Below, one piece after another: positions 36,801-44,996 of a stretch of DNA of 46,368 bases. A program made the position numbers and the translations under genes. A model generated the notes under the pieces. It was given only the letters and a program-made list of their open reading frames with translations, made no database searches and was not told the origin of the DNA. The stretch comes from Acidobacteriota bacterium (GTDB lineage: Bacteria > Acidobacteriota > Terriglobia > Bryobacterales > Bryobacteraceae). The stretch is taken from positions 1 to 46,368 of the forward strand of contig JAPKYZ010000070.1 of NCBI GenBank assembly GCA_026394055.1. The letters run 5' to 3'. The stretch's first letter is position 1. Every line of letters starts with the position of its first letter.

Positions 36801-37189
36801 CCAGCAATTTCCGCGCCAGCCGTCCGGATTCCACCGGCGTCAGCGCCGCCATCAGCAACCCGTCGGCGCAGAAATGGTTCAATACCGAAGCCTTCATCAA
36901 CCCGGTCAACTTCACCTACGGCAACATTGGCCGCACGCTGCCGAATGTGCGTGGTCCAGGTACTTTCAACTGGGATCTGTCGATGATCAAGAACAACAAA
37001 CTGACCGAGCGTTTCAACCTGCAGTTCCGGGCCGAGGCGTTCAACTTCCTCAACTCGGTGAACTTGGGCATCCCCAACGGCACCTTCTCACCCGGACCGG
37101 ATGGCAAGAACCGCAGCGGCACGTTCGCGACGATTACGTCGGCGCGTGATGCCCGCAACATCCAGATGGCGCTGAAGCTGATCTTCTAG
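33815..37189 (+). CDS. TonB-dependent receptor-like protein (Oar type)
   Basis: An 1124-residue outer-membrane protein, first gene of a seven-gene operon. The signal peptide ends ASAWAQQ. A CarboxypepD_reg-like domain follows (FGSVTDSSGAAIAGAKVTIT, about 28-110), then a plug with VVELPLNGRNALALTLLTP, SISINGGPNAMNAQALDGGNN and SAEFGFTGGGVINMVTKSG, then a barrel ending NIQMALKLIF with the terminal Phe. AGAGG four bases before ATG 33815 is a clear ribosome binding site. The stop is only 4 bases from the next start. The operon suggests a ligand processed to a sugar acid, but this is inference. Confidence 0.9.
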   Translation: MKKLMFVLLAQCLAASAWAQQSRGNFFGSVTDSSGAAIAGAKVTITAVATNTVTTYETNAEGNYSAPLLVVGAYSISVERQGFKRAVRSGLNLAVDQRSQVDFTLDVGGVTETIEVRGEAALVDTGSATVGKVVENRRVVELPLNGRNALALTLLTPSVKSNAGPTNSGFGDRGIQLSSISINGGPNAMNAQALDGGNNIQSYIGEVAISPAVDAVEEFKVQSGTMSAEFGFTGGGVINMVTKSGTNQIHGTAYEFLRNQQLDARNTFAASKPPFRYNQYGASAGGPVIKDRTFFFGNWEEYKYRRSTAPIGSFPTALQRTGDFSDLFDTAGRQVVVYDPSTTRANPNGAGFVRDPFTGNKIPTNRLDPVALKINEFYPLPNRTPTDRFTNANNFQNVASEVRNMRQYTIKGDHRFSDKNSMFARYSYFLHETDNGGSVYPNPVVSKRDDALENKNFVLSDTHTFAPTLLNELRLGVTRGYFPFVVRSFGGGWPGKLGLPSTVPADTFPGISNGLAGFNTGTAGLRASINTQIFDMVTKIAGNHTVKVGFDFRTLQGNNLQRSSPSGNFSFSAGLTGNPQSPAGNGSGYASFLLGEVASASGTTHLGESQRGKTYSVFVQDDWKVTRRLTLNVGLRWDYQTQPLEANDGVTNFDPTLVLPNGLVGGIVFAGVNGQPRNFRKRDINDFSPRLGFAWDVLGNGKTVLRGGYGAYYPSQFWRENYGSVNGFANTSTNYVASNANVRAFKLSDGPPTAFIQPQGRNLGAAAFLGQTFSYDETLGTTPVSHQFSMSAQHQLPGRVLVDVSYTGNIGSHFTAGGYDMNQLDNKYLALGLDLQQNVPNPYAGKVPGALGAATITREQSLRPFPYYQGLTVRNPRMGHYTSHLFIVSVEKRMSKGLTLMFNFTGGKIISEGLGTPVNFGAIEQTNQISYQDSKFNRRLERSVDPTDVSKRAVVSLLYELPFGRGAGLVNKVIGGWQVNSIGIMQTGLPVLIGGASNFRASRPDSTGVSAAISNPSAQKWFNTEAFINPVNFTYGNIGRTLPNVRGPGTFNWDLSMIKNNKLTERFNLQFRAEAFNFLNSVNLGIPNGTFSPGPDGKNRSGTFATITSARDARNIQMALKLIF

Positions 37190-37193
37190 TTCC

Positions 37194-38045
37194 ATGCTGC
37201 CTCTCCTTGCACTCACGCTGGCCGCCGCCCTGGACCCCTACGTCTCGGGCGGCTTCCTCCGCATTCCCCCGGCGGTGAAACTGGGGCCGATGTCGGCCGT
37301 GGAAGTGGACCGCAAAGGCCACATCTATGTGCTGCACCGTGGTGAGCCACCGCTGGTCAAGTTCGACGCCCAGGGCAACTACCTGAAGGGTTGGGGCGAG
37401 GGGATGTTCAAGGTGGCGCATGGCCTCCGCACCTCACGCGACGGCCATGTGTGGACGACGGACAACGGCAATCACGCCGTCCGGGAGTTCTCCCCTGAGG
37501 GCCAGCTGCTGCGCACGCTGGGCGAAGTGGGCGTCGGTGGTGGAGACGAAAAGCATTTCCGTTCGCCCGATGATCTGGTGTTCTCCTCGAAGGGGGACAT
37601 CTACATCGCCGATTCCGGCAATGGCCGCATCGTGCACCTGGATTCAGCCGGGCGCTACGTCGGCCAGTGGGGCAAGAAGGGCAAGGGCGAAGCTGAGTTC
37701 TCCACCGCCCATGGCTTGGCGATCGACAAACAAGGCCGCCTCTATGTAGCGGATCGCGGCAACAACCGCGTCCAGGTTTTTGATGGGACGGGCAAGTTCA
37801 TCGCGGCATGGTCGGGCTTCGGCAATCCGTTCGGCCTGCTGGTGAAGGACAAGCAACTGCTGGTCTCTGAAGGGGACGTCAACAAGATTTTCCATTTCGG
37901 TCTCGCAAGCGGGAAGATTGAAGTCGAGTGGGGCGATTCGCAGACACTGCAACTGCCTCACTTGATGTCGGTGGACCGCAAGGGCAACCTCTACGTCGCC
38001 GAAGTGAATGGCAAGCGAGTGCAGATTTTTAAGAAACGGCCATGA
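37194..38045 (+). CDS. Exported NHL-repeat beta-propeller protein
   Basis: A 283-residue six-bladed propeller. The short N-terminal signal (LPLLALTLAAALD) leads straight into the blades. NHL-type repeats are clear: GHIYVLHRGEPPLVKFDAQG, GHVWTTDNGNHAVREFSPEG, GDIYIADSGNGRIVHLDSAG, GRLYVADRGNNRVQVFDGTG and GNLYVAEVNGKRVQIF. NHL propellers bind ligands or act as lyases or lactonases (peptidyl-amidoglycolate lyase type); no catalytic residues can be named here. It overlaps the next gene by 4 bases and follows the receptor by 4, so co-transcription is near certain. Confidence 0.88.
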   Translation: MLPLLALTLAAALDPYVSGGFLRIPPAVKLGPMSAVEVDRKGHIYVLHRGEPPLVKFDAQGNYLKGWGEGMFKVAHGLRTSRDGHVWTTDNGNHAVREFSPEGQLLRTLGEVGVGGGDEKHFRSPDDLVFSSKGDIYIADSGNGRIVHLDSAGRYVGQWGKKGKGEAEFSTAHGLAIDKQGRLYVADRGNNRVQVFDGTGKFIAAWSGFGNPFGLLVKDKQLLVSEGDVNKIFHFGLASGKIEVEWGDSQTLQLPHLMSVDRKGNLYVAEVNGKRVQIFKKRP

Positions 38046-39802
38046 AGCGGATCCTCTTCTTCGTTCCTCTTGTCGCGCTGGCGCAGACGCCGGAGCTTGA
38101 ACGGGCGCACGCACCGATCATTGAGCCGCAGCCGGACAAGGCCAAAGCCGCCTCTGCGATGACGGCCCGGTATTCTCCCGCCAAGCCCGTGGCCTCCGCT
38201 CCGGTGCCGCACCGCAACTTCATCGACGATCACATCTTTGGCCGGATGAAGAAGGACGGGATACCGCATGCCCCGTTGGCGAGTGACGAAGAGTTTGCGC
38301 GAAGGGCGTGGCTCGATGCCACCGGCCGCATTCCGCCCCCCGCGGAACTGGCCGCGTTTCTCGAAAGCAAGGCCCCGGCCAAGCGCCTGCACCTGATCGA
38401 GAAGTTGACCGATAGCGACGCCTTCATCGATCGCTGGACCTACTACTTCGAGGACCTGTTCCGCGCGGGCGGCCGGATGGGCTCTGGCTTGAACCTGTTC
38501 CATTTTTGGCTGCGCGAGTGGCTAAAGCTGGACCGGCCGTACACCGACGTGGTGACCGATCTATTGACTGGAGCCGGCAAGACCAGCTTCTCCGTGCCCG
38601 CCGGCATGTACTACGCGCGCGATTTCGTGAAGGCCAAGGACGATCCGGAAGCTCCTGACGCGCATGATCTGGTGAATCAACCGGACACGGTGGATGAGTT
38701 CACCGTCACCTACTCCAAGGTCTTTCTGGGCTTGAACCTGGCCTGCATCTCCTGCCATGACGGCGCGCATCACCTGGAAAAGGTGAATCAGTTTCTGACG
38801 ACCAAGAAGCGCGACGAGTTCTTTGGACAAGCGGCCTTCTTTGGCCGCACGCGGCAGATCATGAACTGGGAGAACGGCTACCAGGCCAACACCGAGTACA
38901 CGGTGGATGACACGGGCGCCGACTATGACGCCAAAGCCGAATCGATCGTCCGGGTTCCTCGCCGTGGTGGTGATGCGTCACCGCGCTTCATCTTGAGCGG
39001 TGAGCGTCCTGCGCCCGGTGAGAATCACCGCGACGCGCTGGCCCGCATCATGACCAGCCACCCGCAGTTCCGCCGCGCGTTCGCCAACCGGATTTGGGGC
39101 GAGCTGATGGGGTTTGGCATTGTCGAACCAGTGGACGACTTCGATCTGCTGCGCGCTGATCAAGCCTCCAATCCGAAGCTGCTGGACGCCCTGGCTGATG
39201 ACTTCGCGGCGCACAAGCACAGCTTCAAACACTATGTGCGAACGGTGATGAGCTCCAGCGCCTATCAGTTGAGCAGCCGCTTCCCGGGCGAGTGGCAGGA
39301 TCGCTATGCCAACTACTACGCCCGCAAGTACGTCCGCATGTTGAACGCAGCGGAGCTGCATGATTCGATCGCGCTCGCTACCGGTCGCCCCGGCAAGTTT
39401 TCGAGCGGCACCGAGAAAGTGGGCATGGTGATGCAGATGCCGGAGCCCAAGAAGGCCGACGCGGAAGTCCAGGGCTTCATGAAGACCTTCGGGCAATCAA
39501 ACCGCGACGACATGCCGAAGAAGGTGCCGCCGTCATCCTTGCAAGCGATGTTGATGATGCAATCGAAGGTGGTCACCGATCGCATTGACTCTTCCAAAGG
39601 CGGCTTGGTGAAGATGCTGCTCGATTCCGAGAAGGATGACCGGCGGCTTGTGGAGCAGATCTTCCTGCACACCATCTCCCGCAAGCCCACCACCGCTGAG
39701 GCAACCGTCGGCCTGAAAACATTGGCTCCGGACCGCCGCCGGGGGGCCGAGAATCTCCAGTGGGCGCTGCTGAACAGCCCCGAGTTTCTTTTCAACTACT
39801 AG
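38042..39802 (+). CDS. Short, divergent DUF1549/DUF1553 protein
   Basis: A 586-residue exported protein, 300 residues shorter than the copy at 8050-10710 because it has no N-terminal cytochrome-like domains. The signal peptide (ILFFVPLVALAQ) is followed by a DUF1549-like part with EEFARRAWLDATGRIPPPAEL (about 83-103) and one c-type motif, CISCHDGAHH at 235-244, replacing the usual CARCHDHKFDP. The DUF1553-like part contains RRAFANRIWGELMGFGIVEP, MSSSAYQLSSR and LHTISRKPTTAE, ending LLNSPEFLFNY. The divergent region after the haem motif may mean a different metal site or partner. DUF1501 follows after 10 bases. Confidence 0.88.
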   Translation: MKRILFFVPLVALAQTPELERAHAPIIEPQPDKAKAASAMTARYSPAKPVASAPVPHRNFIDDHIFGRMKKDGIPHAPLASDEEFARRAWLDATGRIPPPAELAAFLESKAPAKRLHLIEKLTDSDAFIDRWTYYFEDLFRAGGRMGSGLNLFHFWLREWLKLDRPYTDVVTDLLTGAGKTSFSVPAGMYYARDFVKAKDDPEAPDAHDLVNQPDTVDEFTVTYSKVFLGLNLACISCHDGAHHLEKVNQFLTTKKRDEFFGQAAFFGRTRQIMNWENGYQANTEYTVDDTGADYDAKAESIVRVPRRGGDASPRFILSGERPAPGENHRDALARIMTSHPQFRRAFANRIWGELMGFGIVEPVDDFDLLRADQASNPKLLDALADDFAAHKHSFKHYVRTVMSSSAYQLSSRFPGEWQDRYANYYARKYVRMLNAAELHDSIALATGRPGKFSSGTEKVGMVMQMPEPKKADAEVQGFMKTFGQSNRDDMPKKVPPSSLQAMLMMQSKVVTDRIDSSKGGLVKMLLDSEKDDRRLVEQIFLHTISRKPTTAEATVGLKTLAPDRRRGAENLQWALLNSPEFLFNY

Positions 39803-39812
39803 AAGGCCAGCC

Positions 39813-41213
39813 ATGCAAAAGCGCATCTCCGAACTCTTCCCTGCCCGGCGCGACATCCTGAAGCTGGGTGGCTATGGCCTGTTGGGTGCGTTTGCTGACC
39901 AGGCGTTGATGCCCGTCCAGTTGCGCGCTGCCGGCCGCACGAACCCACGCGGCACGGCGCGGTTTTGTATCTTGATCGAACTTGCCGGCGCGCTCTCGCA
40001 CATCGATAGTTTCGACTTCAAGGAAGGCGAAGGCACGCAAAAGGACTTCGACGTCCGGCCCATCAAGAACGATCTCTACTTGAGCCACCGCCTCTTCCCG
40101 GAGCTGTCGAAAGAGATGGACAAGGTGACCGTCGTGCGCTCCATGAAGAGCCACGAAGTGGTGCACTTCCGCGGCCAGTATTACAATCAGGCTGGGCGCC
40201 CGCTGAATCCGCCGCTGGCTTCCGAGATCCCGAGCGTCGGCTCTGTCGTGGCCATGGAGTTGGAATCGCAACGCCGCCCGCAGGATACGTTCCCCACCTA
40301 TATCGGCTGCAACCTGGACACCTCCGGCTGTGGCGCGCTCTCTACCGGCTTCCTGCATCCGCGCCATTCCGTGCTCGATGTCAACCTGAAGTCCGGCGCA
40401 GGCGCAGCGCCCTCGTCGAAAGAAGCAATGGCCGTTCTTGAGGAGCGCTACCGGTTGCTCAAAGAGCTGGACAAAGTGATGACGCCCAATCGCGGCGGGC
40501 GGGACCGTTCGTTTGGCACCTTTGGCGACTTCCAGCAATCGGCCTACCAGATCCTGGGTGACCCGCGCTGGCCGCAGGCGTTTGCGATGTCGAAAGAAGA
40601 GACCGAGCGCTACGGCGCCAACGAAGTGGGCCTGGGCTGCCTGCTGGCGCGCAATCTCGTCAAGGCCGATGCGGGCACGCGCTACATCCACATCACGCAT
40701 CCGGATTGGGACCACCACCGCGACATCTACAATCACGCCAAGAAGTCCAACCACTACATCCGCTGCAATGAGTTTGACCGCGCGCTCGCGAATCTGCTGC
40801 GCGACTTGGGCTCCACGCCATCGCCGCGCGAAGCCGGCAAGACGCTGCTTGATGAAACCTTCATTGCCGTGGCCACCGAATTTGGCCGCGTGCCCGGTCC
40901 GCTGAACGGCATCGCCGGACGCCATCACTACAACCTGGCCTACGTCTCACTGTTCGCGGGCGGCGGGACCAAGCCCGGCCGCATCATCGGCAAGACCGAT
41001 GCAACAGGCGAGCATGTGGTCGACAACGGCTGGAAGTACAAGAAGTCGCAGATCAAGACCGAGAACATCTACGCCTCCGTCTACTCCGCCCTGGGCATTG
41101 ACTGGCGCAAGGAGATCACCAACACGCCCTCCAAGCGCGCCTATCGCTACGTCGACGTACTGGGCGCCACCGAGATGGTGATGGACGACGAGATCGCTGA
41201 GCTGTTTGTCTGA
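39813..41213 (+). CDS. DUF1501 family protein, divergent copy
   Basis: A 466-residue DUF1501 protein. The leader has FPARRDILKLGGYGLLGAF, a Tat-type twin Arg. The first family block reads IELAGALSHIDSFDFKEGEG rather than GGPSQxDLFDPKP. The C-terminal block is kept as ATEFGRVP, IAGRHHYNLAY, FAGGGTKPGR, and YASVYSALGIDW. The stop overlaps the next start by one base (TGATG). It is paired with the divergent DUF1549/1553 protein before it, suggesting the two diverged together. Confidence 0.88.
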   Translation: MQKRISELFPARRDILKLGGYGLLGAFADQALMPVQLRAAGRTNPRGTARFCILIELAGALSHIDSFDFKEGEGTQKDFDVRPIKNDLYLSHRLFPELSKEMDKVTVVRSMKSHEVVHFRGQYYNQAGRPLNPPLASEIPSVGSVVAMELESQRRPQDTFPTYIGCNLDTSGCGALSTGFLHPRHSVLDVNLKSGAGAAPSSKEAMAVLEERYRLLKELDKVMTPNRGGRDRSFGTFGDFQQSAYQILGDPRWPQAFAMSKEETERYGANEVGLGCLLARNLVKADAGTRYIHITHPDWDHHRDIYNHAKKSNHYIRCNEFDRALANLLRDLGSTPSPREAGKTLLDETFIAVATEFGRVPGPLNGIAGRHHYNLAYVSLFAGGGTKPGRIIGKTDATGEHVVDNGWKYKKSQIKTENIYASVYSALGIDWRKEITNTPSKRAYRYVDVLGATEMVMDDEIAELFV

Positions 41214-41986
41214 TGAGACTTGTTCCGCATGGCATGGTTCGCTTGACCATGCTGATGGCCGTAGCTGTATCCGCCTTCGCGCAGACCGTCCTGATTCCCG
41301 CCGGCAAGTTCAGCATGGGCCGCCATAAGCTGACCGACGACGACAAGACCAAGATGCGCCCGCAAGTGCTGCTCGATGACCGGCCCGTGCATGACGTCAC
41401 CATTGATGCGTTTCGCCTGGATTCGACCGAAGTGACTCACGCGCAGTACGCAGAGTTCATCAAAGCGACGCAGCGCGCCGCGCCGTATCACTGGAAGGGC
41501 GGGACGGTTCCAGCAGGCCTTGAGAAGGTGCCCGCCTACAACGTCACCTGGGATGACGCCCGAGCCTATTGCGAGTATCGCGGCCAGCGCCTGCCCACTG
41601 AAGCTGAATGGGAACGCGCGGCTCGCGGGGGCCTGGAAGCACAAGACTATCCCTGGGGCGACAAGTTTGATGCGAAGCTGCTGCGCTCGGGCGTCGAGAC
41701 TGGACCGGGCGAGGTGGCGAAGTTCCCGCCCAATGCCTTTGGCCTTTACGACATGGCGGGCAATCTTTCCGAGTGGACGGCAGACTGGTTTGAGCGCGAG
41801 TATTACGCCAAGTCACCGGCCGCCAATCCCACGGGCCCGGCCGACGGCCTCTATCGCATTATTCGCGGCGGCGCCTGGAGCGACTCGCCTCGTCGCGTCA
41901 CCGTCTACTTCCGTAATTGGGTGCGCCCGTCACAGCGCCAACCCAACATCGGCTTCCGTTGTGCACAATCGATATTGAACAACTAA
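41213..41986 (+). CDS. SUMF1/FGE-fold exported protein lacking the catalytic Cys pair
   Basis: A 257-residue protein with signal peptide (LMAVAVSAFAQ). The FGE-sulfatase-like fold is clear: VLIPAGKFSMG, DSTEVTHAQYAEFI, VPAYNVTWDDARAYCEYRG, RLPTEAEWERAARGG, NAFGLYDMAGNLSEW, RIIRGGAWSD and NIGFRCA. In formylglycine-generating enzymes the strand before this last block has a CxxxxC pair; here it reads VYFRNWVRPSQRQ, with no Cys. It is thus unlikely to make formylglycine and may instead bind a ligand or a partner. It is co-transcribed with DUF1501, 1-base overlap upstream and 2-base gap downstream. Confidence 0.88.
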   Translation: MRLVPHGMVRLTMLMAVAVSAFAQTVLIPAGKFSMGRHKLTDDDKTKMRPQVLLDDRPVHDVTIDAFRLDSTEVTHAQYAEFIKATQRAAPYHWKGGTVPAGLEKVPAYNVTWDDARAYCEYRGQRLPTEAEWERAARGGLEAQDYPWGDKFDAKLLRSGVETGPGEVAKFPPNAFGLYDMAGNLSEWTADWFEREYYAKSPAANPTGPADGLYRIIRGGAWSDSPRRVTVYFRNWVRPSQRQPNIGFRCAQSILNN

Positions 41987-41988
41987 GC

Positions 41989-42879
41989 ATGAAAACGTTC
42001 TCCGGCATTTATCCCATCCTCGTCACTACCTTCCAAGAGGACGGCTCGCTCGACCTTGACAGCCAGCTGCGGCTGGTGGACTACTTGCTCGCCCAGGGTG
42101 CCCATGGCCTGGGCCTGTTCGGCAATGCGAGTGAAGGCTACACCCTCACCGACGCGGAGCGGCTGCGGTTGATGGAAGCCATTCGGCAGCGCGTCGATGG
42201 CCGCGTGCCCTTGATTGCCTCCAGTGGCCACACCGGCACTGATTCCGCGGTCGAACTCAGCCGCAAGATGCAGGACGCAGGCGCCGACGGCCTGATGGTA
42301 CTACCGCCCTACTTTTTGAAGACCGATGGCGACGGCCTGATGTTCTACTTTGATGCCATCAGCCGCGCCGTCAACATCCCCATCATGGTGCAGGACGCGC
42401 CGCTGATGACTCAGGTGGCCATGCCGCCCGCGCTGCTGGCCCGCATGTCGCGCGAAATTGAGCACGTCAAATACGCCAAAGTGGAAGCGCCGCCCACCGC
42501 GCCGAAGACCTCGGCCGTGGTGAAGGCGGCCCCCGAGCTGGTGCTGTTCGGCGGCTTGAATTGCCAGTTCCTGATCGAAGAGTACCAGCGCGGCATGCGA
42601 GGCCAGATGCCAGGCAGCGACTTGACTGCATCGCTGGTCCGCATCTGGGACCACCTGACCGCAGGCCGCACGACGGAGGCTTGGGATCTGTTCACCGCCA
42701 TCCTGCCGCTGCTCCGCTTTGAGCTGCAGCCCGGCATGGGTGTGTCAGCCATGAAGCAGAACTTGAAAGCTGCGGGCGTCATCGCCTGTGATCGCGTCCG
42801 GCATCCCACCTCCGCACTCGACGCGGTGAGCGCCGCCGAGCTGGCCGTACTCCGGGAGCGTATTGCAAGGGTGGCATGA
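41989..42879 (+). CDS. DapA-family lyase/dehydratase (2-keto-3-deoxy sugar acid type)
   Basis: A 296-residue cytosolic class I aldolase-fold enzyme starting at ATG 41989; an upstream in-frame extension would overlap the SUMF1-like gene. Seen are GIYPILVTTFQEDGSLD, GLGLFGNASEGYTL (substrate carboxylate loop), ADGLMVLPPYF, PIMVQDAPLM and VKYAKVEAPP with the Schiff-base Lys164. The usual Tyr of dihydrodipicolinate synthase (YNxP) is replaced by VQDAP, as in sugar-acid members of the family such as keto-deoxy-aldonate dehydratases. With an adjoining hexuronate-type transporter and an enolase-superfamily enzyme nearby, a sugar-acid role fits better than lysine synthesis. It overlaps the MFS gene by 4 bases. 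Confidence 0.85.
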   Translation: MKTFSGIYPILVTTFQEDGSLDLDSQLRLVDYLLAQGAHGLGLFGNASEGYTLTDAERLRLMEAIRQRVDGRVPLIASSGHTGTDSAVELSRKMQDAGADGLMVLPPYFLKTDGDGLMFYFDAISRAVNIPIMVQDAPLMTQVAMPPALLARMSREIEHVKYAKVEAPPTAPKTSAVVKAAPELVLFGGLNCQFLIEEYQRGMRGQMPGSDLTASLVRIWDHLTAGRTTEAWDLFTAILPLLRFELQPGMGVSAMKQNLKAAGVIACDRVRHPTSALDAVSAAELAVLRERIARVA

Positions 42880-44162
42880 TCAAGATCCCCAACCTTCGTT
42901 GGATTGTCGCGGGCCTGCTGTTTACGGCCACGGTGATCAACTACATTGACCGCCAGACGCTCTCTGTCGTCGCGCCAATGTTGACGAAGGAGCTGAATCT
43001 CTCGCCCATCGCGTACTCGAACATCCTCACCGCTTTTCTCGCGGCCTACACGGCCATGTACCTGGGCTCAGGGTATCTGGTGGACCGCTGGGGCACGCGC
43101 GTGTCCTTGTCGGTCTTCATGGTCTGGTGGTCCATCAGCAACATGCTGCACGCACTGGTGACTGGTGCGTTCAGCCTGGGCGTGTTCCGCTTCCTGCTGG
43201 GCATTGGGGAGCCGGGCAACTTCATGGCGGCCATCAAGGCCACCTCGGAGTGGTACCCCGCCAAGGAGCGCGCCCTGATCAGCGGCTTCGTCAACGCCGG
43301 CGCGGCTGTCGGCGCAATCATCGCCACGCCATGCGTTACGTTTCTCGCACTGACCTATGGCTGGCGCTCCGCCTTTGTGGTCACCGGAGCGCTGGGCTTT
43401 ATCTGGCTGGCCACCTGGCTCGTGTTCTATTACGTGCCGGAGAAGCACCCACGCATTACTGACACCGAGCGGACCTTGGTGATGGAAGGCCGCCCATCCG
43501 CCGCTGTAGCCATCAAGACCCGCTGGCTCGACCTGCTGAAGATTCGCCAGACCTGGGGCCTGCTGCTGGCGCGCTTCTTCTCTGATCCGGTCTGGTGGTT
43601 CTATCTCTTCTGGCTGCCCAAATATCTGGTGGAACAGCGCGGCTTCACGATGGTGGAAATGGGGCTCCTCGCGTGGCTGCCCTATCTGTCAGCCGATGTC
43701 GGCTCGATCTTCGGCGGCTGGTTCTCCGGCTTCCTGATCCGGCGCAAGTGGGAAGTGCTACGGGCGCGCTCCGCGGGTATGCTGCCGTTCGCACTGTTGA
43801 TGCCGCTGAGCATCGTGGTAGCCTTCACCACATCGCGGCCCTTGTGCTTGGCGTTGATCTGCGTGGTCACGTTTGCGCACATGGCCTGGAAGACCAACAT
43901 TATGACGGTCACCAACGACATCTACCCGGTGCGCGTGGTGGGCTCCGTTTCAGGCATCGTGGCGTTCGGCAATGGGCTGGGCGGTACTCTCTTCACCTTG
44001 CTGACCGGGCAGATCGTGCAGGCCTTCGGCTACGAGACGATCTTTGTGCTGATGGGCTGCATGCACCCCCTGGCCTACTTCCTGTTCCAGTTGCTGGTGC
44101 GCGGACCGTTGAAAGAATCGCAACTGGGTCCTGCGCCGGAGCCGTTCCATGCCGCGACGTGA
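42876..44162 (+). CDS. MFS transporter, hexuronate/sugar-acid (ACS family) type
   Basis: A 428-residue inner-membrane protein with about 12 hydrophobic segments. The first carries INYIDRQTLSVVAPML, a signature of anion:cation symporters such as ExuT and GudP. Others include SGYLVDRWGTRVSLSV and FRFLLGIGEPGNFMAAIKAT, then SEWYPAKERALISG, all typical of the hexuronate/galactonate branch. It should import a sugar acid with protons. It is the last gene of the operon, with a 4-base overlap upstream, and converges on the GntR gene with 26 bases between stops. Confidence 0.9.
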   Translation: MIKIPNLRWIVAGLLFTATVINYIDRQTLSVVAPMLTKELNLSPIAYSNILTAFLAAYTAMYLGSGYLVDRWGTRVSLSVFMVWWSISNMLHALVTGAFSLGVFRFLLGIGEPGNFMAAIKATSEWYPAKERALISGFVNAGAAVGAIIATPCVTFLALTYGWRSAFVVTGALGFIWLATWLVFYYVPEKHPRITDTERTLVMEGRPSAAVAIKTRWLDLLKIRQTWGLLLARFFSDPVWWFYLFWLPKYLVEQRGFTMVEMGLLAWLPYLSADVGSIFGGWFSGFLIRRKWEVLRARSAGMLPFALLMPLSIVVAFTTSRPLCLALICVVTFAHMAWKTNIMTVTNDIYPVRVVGSVSGIVAFGNGLGGTLFTLLTGQIVQAFGYETIFVLMGCMHPLAYFLFQLLVRGPLKESQLGPAPEPFHAAT

Positions 44163-44188
44163 ACTGGCGCTGCGCGCTGGCGAGGATG

Positions 44189-44902
44189 CTAGAGCGACGG
44201 CGGCTTAGAGGCGATCAATTGCTTCAAGCTGCCCACCAGCAACGCCTTCGCCCGATAGATATGCTTGCGGATTGCCGCCGTCAGCCGGGGCACGTCGCGG
44301 TCTTCCAGCGCTTGAACAATCGCCTCATGCTCGGCCTGCTCTTCTTCCAATCGCGCCGTCCAGTCGCGCCGCTCGCCACTGGAGCCTTCGGTGGAATGAA
44401 TGCGGGCGATCTTGATATGCGCGTTCAAGCTCTCATACATCTCGGACAGCCGCCGGTTGCCTGCGGCCTGGATCAGCAGCTGGTGCAGCTCCGAGTTCGC
44501 CTGCTCATGGTTGCGCAGTTGGGCATCGTTGTGGATGGGCTTGGCCAGTTCCTCCAACCGCCGCCGCATCGCCTTCAATTCGTCCGCTGTCACCCGCTCC
44601 GCCGCCAGTTCGCCCGCCAGGCATTCCAGCGCACAGCGAAGATCAAACGTCTCCTCGGTGTCTTCGGGCGTGACGCTCGCCACGTAGGTGCCGCTGCGGG
44701 GGTGGATCTCGATCAACCCTTCCGTGGCCAACTGCTGGATCGCGTGCCGCACCGGCGTCAGGCTGACGCCCAGCTTGGCCGAAATATCATCCACCTGCAA
44801 CCGCTCTCCGGGCTTGAAGCCCCGCGTGAGAATGGCCTCGCGCAAAGACTGGTAGGCGTCGTCGGTGGCGCGCGTCCGGTGAAGCTTGGTCAGTTCCATC
44901 AT
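44189..44902 (-). CDS. GntR family transcriptional regulator (FadR/FCD subfamily)
   Basis: A 237-residue regulator. The N-terminal winged helix shows AYQSLREAILTRGFKPGERLQ, ISAKLGVSLTPVRHAIQQLATEGL and PRSGTYVASVT. The FCD ligand domain (about 90-225) has DLRCALECLAGELAA, NSELHQLLIQAAGNRRL and EHEAIVQALEDRD, with the His residues that bind metal and ligand in this family. Such regulators typically repress sugar-acid genes and release on binding the acid or its 2-keto-3-deoxy product. It is divergent from the dehydratase gene and convergent with the transporter, so it probably controls both and itself. Start at ATG 44902 or 44899. Confidence 0.92.
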   Translation of the reverse strand: MMELTKLHRTRATDDAYQSLREAILTRGFKPGERLQVDDISAKLGVSLTPVRHAIQQLATEGLIEIHPRSGTYVASVTPEDTEETFDLRCALECLAGELAAERVTADELKAMRRRLEELAKPIHNDAQLRNHEQANSELHQLLIQAAGNRRLSEMYESLNAHIKIARIHSTEGSSGERRDWTARLEEEQAEHEAIVQALEDRDVPRLTAAIRKHIYRAKALLVGSLKQLIASKPPSL

Positions 44903-44922
44903 TGTTTCAGATCAGCCAACTG

Positions 44923-44953
44923 TGCTCGTAACATTTTTTATTCTAATCGAGCA
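44923..44953. promoter_or_regulatory. Inverted repeat in the gntR-dehydratase divergent region, possible operator
   Basis: TGCTCG at 44923-44928 and CGAGCA at 44948-44953 are exact inverted repeats around a 19-base AT-rich spacer that contains TATTCTAAT. The 94-base gap between two divergent starts is the obvious place for a shared promoter and GntR operator. The half-site spacing is long for FCD regulators, so this is only a candidate. Confidence 0.35.
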
Positions 44954-44996
44954 AGTACCACTTAGCGGAATATCATTGGGCATCACGGAAAGATTC

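Noticed and set aside
41213..41986. Active formylglycine-generating enzyme for a sulfatase in the window
   Set aside because: No Cys pair in the catalytic strand, and no C/S-x-P-x-R sulfatase motif was seen in neighbouring proteins.
41989..42879. Lysine-biosynthesis dihydrodipicolinate synthase (dapA)
   Set aside because: The catalytic Tyr motif YNxP is replaced by VQDAP, and the neighbours are sugar-acid genes.
43595..44965. 456-codon plus-strand frame across the transporter, gntR and the dehydratase leader
   Set aside because: It crosses three real genes in a wrong frame or strand; no domain is recognisable.
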